NCBI GenBank assembly: GCA_030765525.1
Contig: JAVCCK010000031.1
Location: 16,318-80,317, forward strand
Direction: 5' to 3'
Length of the DNA: 64,000 nt
Source of the DNA: Candidatus Lernaella stagnicola
Lineage (GTDB): Bacteria > Lernaellota > Lernaellaia > Lernaellales > Lernaellaceae
Under the pieces are notes generated by a model. The model ran no database searches. It saw nothing but the letters and a program-made list of their open reading frames with translations, and had not been told where the DNA came from. The first letter of the stretch is position 1, and each line of letters begins with the position of its first letter. A program made the position numbers and the translations under genes. Positions 60,299 through 64,000 of this stretch are shown piece after piece.

Positions 60299-61377
60299 CG
60301 CGCGGCCTCCAACGGCAGCAGGTGCCGCTCCACTATGAACGCGAAAATCGCCTCGGCGCAAACCTTGTGGCCCAGCACCGAAGGGTGCATCGGATCGAGG
60401 AAAAAGGTGCTCATTTCATCCTCGCCGAAATGCGCGTCGTCGTAATCGAGTCGCACCTGCTTGAGGTCGAGCACCGGTACGTCGAGCGTGCGGCCGATCT
60501 CGAGCAGGATCGGGTCGCGTTCGAGCCAGTTGCCGTAGGGCGGAAGCAGCAGCAGCACCTTGGCCCCGGCGCCGCGCGAGAGGCGGACGATCTGGGTCAG
60601 CGTGAATCGGCGGTCGGCGTCGGGCACCCGCACCGGCAATTTGGTGTGCGGGTCCACCCGGCCGGTCTGCCGCAGGCGGCGTTCAGCGCCCAGCAACGGC
60701 GGCGCCAAAATGCGCACCAGGCCACTGCGGCGCAGCGTTGTCCAACCGGGGATCAAAAACCGCCGCTGGTAGACCTCGCGATCGGAAAAGCCGCGTCCGT
60801 AACGCGTCGGCTGACCGGCGGCCTGGGCGGTGTCGTCGACGAAGTAGCTGGGTAGGAAGTCGTTTCCCGAGAAATAGACGAGCACCAGATCGGGCGAAAA
60901 GCGCAGCCCCTCGCGACGCAGGTAGGTCATCCCCTGAAAGCTCGTGTAACTGGGCAAGCCCGCGTTGATCGCCTCGAACGGCTGCTTGGGATACGCCGCG
61001 CGCAGCTTGGCCTCGAGCCGCTGTGTGTAGGTTTCGTCCCGTTCGACGCCCTCGCCGAAGGTGCCCGATTCGCCGATCGACAAAATGCGGATTTCCCCAC
61101 GCGGCTTTTCCAGCGGGAAGTCGTGGTCCCGCAAGCCAAAGGCGTTGCTGTGGACCTCGCGGCCCTTGACGTCGACCACAGCCCTGGGCGGCATGCGCCA
61201 GAAAAGGTGGTCGTCGGCGACGAAACCGCTATGGGCGCTGAAGAAATACAGATCGGGGCGCAGCGCCGGTTCGGTTGCGGTGCGCAGCGCAAGACGGGCG
61301 ACACCCTCAGCGGCGGCGAAAAACACGACGGCCACGATCACGGCGTAGAGCAGTTGGCGGCGGCGGGGCACATTCAC
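60295..61377 (-). CDS. SGNH/GDSL hydrolase, membrane-anchored
   Basis: 360 residues from GTG 61377, which overlaps the upstream stop (GTGA) and has GGAGG. N-terminal anchor (LLYAVIVAVVFFAAAEGVA). SGNH blocks: GESGTFGEG (Ser nucleophile, about 110), Gly/Asn in VLVYFSGNDF, and DPMHPSVLGH (Asp and His) at the end. It probably removes or adds acyl groups on glycans. Operon with the GT-C and DUF5989 genes. Confidence 0.88.
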   Translation of the reverse strand: MNVPRRRQLLYAVIVAVVFFAAAEGVARLALRTATEPALRPDLYFFSAHSGFVADDHLFWRMPPRAVVDVKGREVHSNAFGLRDHDFPLEKPRGEIRILSIGESGTFGEGVERDETYTQRLEAKLRAAYPKQPFEAINAGLPSYTSFQGMTYLRREGLRFSPDLVLVYFSGNDFLPSYFVDDTAQAAGQPTRYGRGFSDREVYQRRFLIPGWTTLRRSGLVRILAPPLLGAERRLRQTGRVDPHTKLPVRVPDADRRFTLTQIVRLSRGAGAKVLLLLPPYGNWLERDPILLEIGRTLDVPVLDLKQVRLDYDDAHFGEDEMSTFFLDPMHPSVLGHKVCAEAIFAFIVERHLLPLEAAR

Positions 61378-63125
61378 GGCGTTACCTCCGCGCCGACATC
61401 GGCGCACACGAGGCGCGCGGTCGTGAAGGGCACGCCGGGTTCGGATGGAAACGGCAACCGGAAGCGTCGGCCCACGGCCGGATCGAACGAGCCGGGTGGC
61501 AGGCGGTCGGTGATTTGCGCCGCGACCGGATCGATCGCCTGGCGCGGCAGGGTCACCGGCAAGCGCGGCAGTGTCCCTTGGATGGCGTCCAGCAGGCCGC
61601 GCGAGACCTTGGCGCGAAACACGTCCTCGTGGGCATCGGCAAAATCATCGAGCAGCACAAACGCGTCGGGTGCCGGCTCCCATGCCGCAGCCAGGGCGGC
61701 TTCCACACCGTTTGGATCATGCGCGTGACCCACGGCAAAAAACAGATCGATCAGCGGCGGGCCGTCCAACGGCAAAAAGAACAGGAAGCGCACGACCTGT
61801 TCAGGCGCGCCGAGCATTCGGTCTACCGGGCGGGCGGTATCGCCCAACAGCAGGACACTTTGCGGATTGCAGGCCAACGCCGCCTCGACCAGCGCTTCGG
61901 TTTGATCGTCGGCCGCCGGGGGGGGCTCGGGCACGAGGTTCGGGACATCCAACTGAAACGCCCCGGCGTAACGCGTCCGGCCGCGCTCAATGCGCTGGTG
62001 GCCCCAGCTCGGCCAGAGGGCGTTGAGGATAAACAGCGCACTACAGGCGGCGATCCACGCGACCAGCGCCAGGCGTCGGCGGCGCGGGGCGGCCAGGTGT
62101 TCGAGCCCTTCGACGAGCGCGACCCCGGCGAGGATCGGCAGCGCCGGGGTGAGCGTGGCGAGGTAGAGGAAGTTCTTTTTGTCCAGGAACGACAGCGCGA
62201 CCAGCGGCACGAGCCACCAGGCGACGATCGCGTAGCGTGACACGTCCGGGCGTCGCGTAAACCAGATCGTCCCGGCCAAGGCGATTACGGCGATCTCGAA
62301 AAACACGTTGTGTGTGAAAAAGGCGATGGCGTAAGCGGCCCAGGGCGCCGCGACAGTTTGCGTGGGCAAGGCGTTGGCAAGGCCGCCGCCGGCTTCGCGC
62401 CACAGGTAGGGCGTCATGTGGGTCAACCACGGCCAATCCAAAAGCAACGCCAAGGCCGCGACAAAACAGGCCGCGCCAACAAGGCCTCGCCGCCGGCCCG
62501 AGCGCAGCGCGGGGGCCAGCAATAACGCGGCCACCGGCAAGATGGTCAAGCCGTTGAGAAACGCCTCGCCGACCGCTTCGCCGCTTTTGACCGCCAGCGC
62601 CGTGACCGCACCGGCCGCCGCCGCCCAAACCCACCGCCGGCCGTGCTCGCTGTAAAGCAGCAGGCACACGGCCAGCGCGACCAGCGCCATGTTGGCTGTC
62701 AGCGAGGCGTAGTAGCGGCTCCATCCAACGATGCCGGGACAAACCAACGCGGCCGCGAGGACGGCCAATCCCGCCGCCTTGGAATGCAGCTTGGCGCCGA
62801 TGAAAAAAAGCGCCGTGAGCAGCAGCAGTAGAAAGAGCGTCGGGGCCATCACCATTGCCCGCCAGGAATTGCCGCTGCCGGCCAGCAGCGCCGCGCCGAC
62901 CAGATGCGTCCACTGGAAATCGACGACCAACCCTTGGGCCCGAAAAAAGTGCACCAGCCCCGACGGGCCCTCGATATGCAGCGTCGCCAGCGCGTTGACG
63001 CCGCGGGTGAGCGCGTCGTGGCCGTAGGTGCGCGGCGTGTGGAGCGAGGTGAAGGTCCACGCGTTGATCAGCACCACCAGCGCCAGCAGCGCCGGCAGCA
63101 AGACTCGGGCGGTTTTGTCGGTCAA
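61374..63125 (-). CDS. GT-C family membrane glycosyltransferase
   Basis: 583 residues from TTG 63125 with AAGGA upstream; a longer in-frame start lacks a site. About a dozen membrane segments (VLLPALLALVVLINAWTF first). The first loop (RTYGHDALTRGVNALATLHI) has Asp/His residues fitting GT-C enzymes, and the C-terminal 170 residues form a soluble domain. Substrate unknown; it acts at the periplasmic face with the SGNH enzyme. Confidence 0.8.
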   Translation of the reverse strand: MTDKTARVLLPALLALVVLINAWTFTSLHTPRTYGHDALTRGVNALATLHIEGPSGLVHFFRAQGLVVDFQWTHLVGAALLAGSGNSWRAMVMAPTLFLLLLLTALFFIGAKLHSKAAGLAVLAAALVCPGIVGWSRYYASLTANMALVALAVCLLLYSEHGRRWVWAAAAGAVTALAVKSGEAVGEAFLNGLTILPVAALLLAPALRSGRRRGLVGAACFVAALALLLDWPWLTHMTPYLWREAGGGLANALPTQTVAAPWAAYAIAFFTHNVFFEIAVIALAGTIWFTRRPDVSRYAIVAWWLVPLVALSFLDKKNFLYLATLTPALPILAGVALVEGLEHLAAPRRRRLALVAWIAACSALFILNALWPSWGHQRIERGRTRYAGAFQLDVPNLVPEPPPAADDQTEALVEAALACNPQSVLLLGDTARPVDRMLGAPEQVVRFLFFLPLDGPPLIDLFFAVGHAHDPNGVEAALAAAWEPAPDAFVLLDDFADAHEDVFRAKVSRGLLDAIQGTLPRLPVTLPRQAIDPVAAQITDRLPPGSFDPAVGRRFRLPFPSEPGVPFTTARLVCADVGAEVTP

Positions 63126-63510
63126 TGAAGGGTCCTTGCGCAGTTTAGCCCAGGGTATCTCATCGGCGCGAAGTTGGAAACGCGGGGCGGGCCGATTTAT
63201 GTTGTGCGGCGCGGTCCCACCACCGTGAAACGGGAAGTTCTCGCCCACCTAAGCCACTGTCGCGCATGGTGCGTGATGGGAAGTCGGCCTCGAACCGGTC
63301 GATGTGCATACCGTCCGCGTCTGGTTTTGTGACCTCCTGCTGGGCGAACTGAAGCGAAGCGAAAAATCGCCGCTGCGGCCTCCGGCCGCTGCAACGCAAC
63401 CCGAGGCCGACGATGTGTAACCAATGTCCTGATAATTAAGTGTTACCCATGTCTTGATTTCTCAAGCAAACGCCCTCAACCCCGGCCGCGAAATGACATC
63501 ACACCAAACC

Positions 63511-63548
63511 GTAGGAGCGACTTCAGTCGCGACCGGGCAAGGCCCGGT
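63511..63548. repeat. REP-like palindromes
   Basis: GTAGGAGCGA opens two linked palindromes: GCGACT/AGTCGC around TC (63517-63530) and ACCGGGC/GCCCGGT around AAG (63532-63548). A second GTAGGAATGCC...GGCAT unit and a CTCGCCGC/GCGGCGAG hairpin follow within 130 bases. This resembles REP elements; the 63126-63510 stretch shows no gene. Confidence 0.65.
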
Positions 63549-63554
63549 GCTAGG

Positions 63555-63615
63555 ACCGCGTGCATCTATCGACGATGTTGTTGCAGCGACCGGCGTCTTC
63601 GCCGCCTTGGCGAGC
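63555..63615. repeat. 61-base dispersed repeat, copy 2
   Basis: Partner of 58761-58821, directly behind the REP-like palindromes. Confidence 0.85.
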
Positions 63616-63688
63616 TTCACACAAAACCGTAGGAATGCCCGGTGGCATAGTCTCGCCGCTATCGGCGGCGAGGCTGTGCGGCTGGGGA

Positions 63689-63725
63689 AAAACGGGGACA
63701 TGTACTTGTTACGTGTCCCGGTTTT
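63689..63725. repeat. Inverted repeat
   Basis: AAACGGGGACA pairs with TGTCCCGGTTT (one mismatch) around a 13-base loop. Position 180 bases before the last gene; function unclear. Confidence 0.5.
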
Positions 63726-63907
63726 CACCCACAAGGAGCGGGGCGGCCGTAGGCCGGAGTGCGGACAGAGTTTTCGACGAAAAGGCCATCCGAATCATCC
63801 GCCGTCGAATTGCCCTTTGGCAAATCAGATTATATTTTGATATGATATAGTTAAAAGAATACCCTTCCTTATGTTGTGTCAACCGGATTGAGGATAGGCG
63901 GGGACTT

Positions 63908-64000
63908 ATGAAAGCAAGAATACTAATTGCGCAAATAATTGTGTTGATTCTTTTCTCTTTTCTCCTCGTCTCCTGCGCCGGTGACGACAATGACGATGAC
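63908..64000 (+). CDS. Asp-rich lipoprotein, N-terminal fragment
   Basis: 31 codons before the window ends: ATG, then a signal (LIAQIIVLILFSFLLVSC) with lipobox LLVSC and the start of an Asp/Asn linker (AGDDNDDD). It belongs to the same lipoprotein style as 43738, 44866 and 54853. AGGCGGGG at about 63896-63903 is the ribosome binding site. Confidence 0.8.
   Translation, partial: MKARILIAQIIVLILFSFLLVSCAGDDNDDD

Noticed and set aside
63160-63424. Decayed gene on the minus strand
   Set aside because: Two short overlapping frames without recognisable residues or ribosome binding site; more likely non-coding repeat-rich DNA.

Overview
The window is 64 kb of high-GC DNA from a flagellated, Gram-negative, double-membrane bacterium. 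L-ring (FlgH) and P-ring (FlgI) proteins, sigma-54 promoters with NtrC-type activators, PilZ and HD-GYP proteins and many lipobox proteins all fit a delta-proteobacterium-like organism. Several lipoproteins carry a run of Asp/Asn straight after the lipidated Cys. I associate that trait with Myxococcota- and Lernaellota-like genomes, but this is inference and the taxon is not proven. I saw no rRNA, tRNA, CRISPR array, intact insertion sequence or phage genes.

Positions 1-10.3 kb hold late flagellar genes, all on the + strand: flgH (tail), flgI, flgJ, flgM, flgN, flgK, flgL, csrA, fliW, flagellin, flaG, fliD, fliS and a FliT-like gene. Positions 10.3-16.9 kb hold two sugar-nucleotide dehydratase/epimerase genes (flagellin glycosylation is possible), a histidine kinase with a degenerate receiver, a small FlgM-associated-type gene, a response regulator ending in a SHOCT-like motif, and an HD-GYP response regulator. 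A minus-strand TetR-SDR-lipocalin-like operon lies at 16.9-19.5 kb. Positions 19.8-26.9 kb form a regulatory block: PilZ protein, sigma-54 activator with a dead receiver (FleQ/FlrA-like), then a sigma-54 promoter driving a TPR protein, a PAS histidine kinase (FlrB-like) and an intact sigma-54 response regulator (FlrC-like). Positions 27.0-33.6 kb hold the basal-body and export operon flgC-fliE-fliF-fliG-fliH-fliI-fliJ-motE-like, behind a second sigma-54 promoter and without flgB. A fused glycoside-hydrolase/metallo-beta-lactamase lipoprotein (33.7-36.4 kb) separates this from fliK-flgD-TIGR02530-flgE (36.4-40.7 kb), which has a third sigma-54 promoter.

The regulatory picture from sequence is a hierarchy. 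A FleQ-like activator acts with sigma-54 on the FlrB/FlrC-like pair and on the basal body and hook genes. Sigma-28 then acts on flgM, flagellin, fliD, the FlgM-associated gene and a small membrane protein, with FlgM as anti-sigma factor. CsrA and FliW probably control flagellin translation through a CsrA motif on its Shine-Dalgarno sequence.

From 41 kb onward the DNA is accessory and envelope-related. It contains an MBOAT/SGNH acylation pair, two tandemly duplicated Asp-rich lipoproteins and a secreted HExxH metalloprotease whose start codon is cut off from its frame by an 11-base homopolymer (a phase-variation candidate). Next come a PilZ protein, a PlsC-like acyltransferase with an SDR, a small ferredoxin/NifU/rhodanese/MauE cluster, and a GT2-flippase-GT-C operon. 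The end of the window has a frameshifted lipoprotein hydrolase, a GT-C-SGNH-DUF5989 operon, REP-like repeats, and the start of another Asp-rich lipoprotein.
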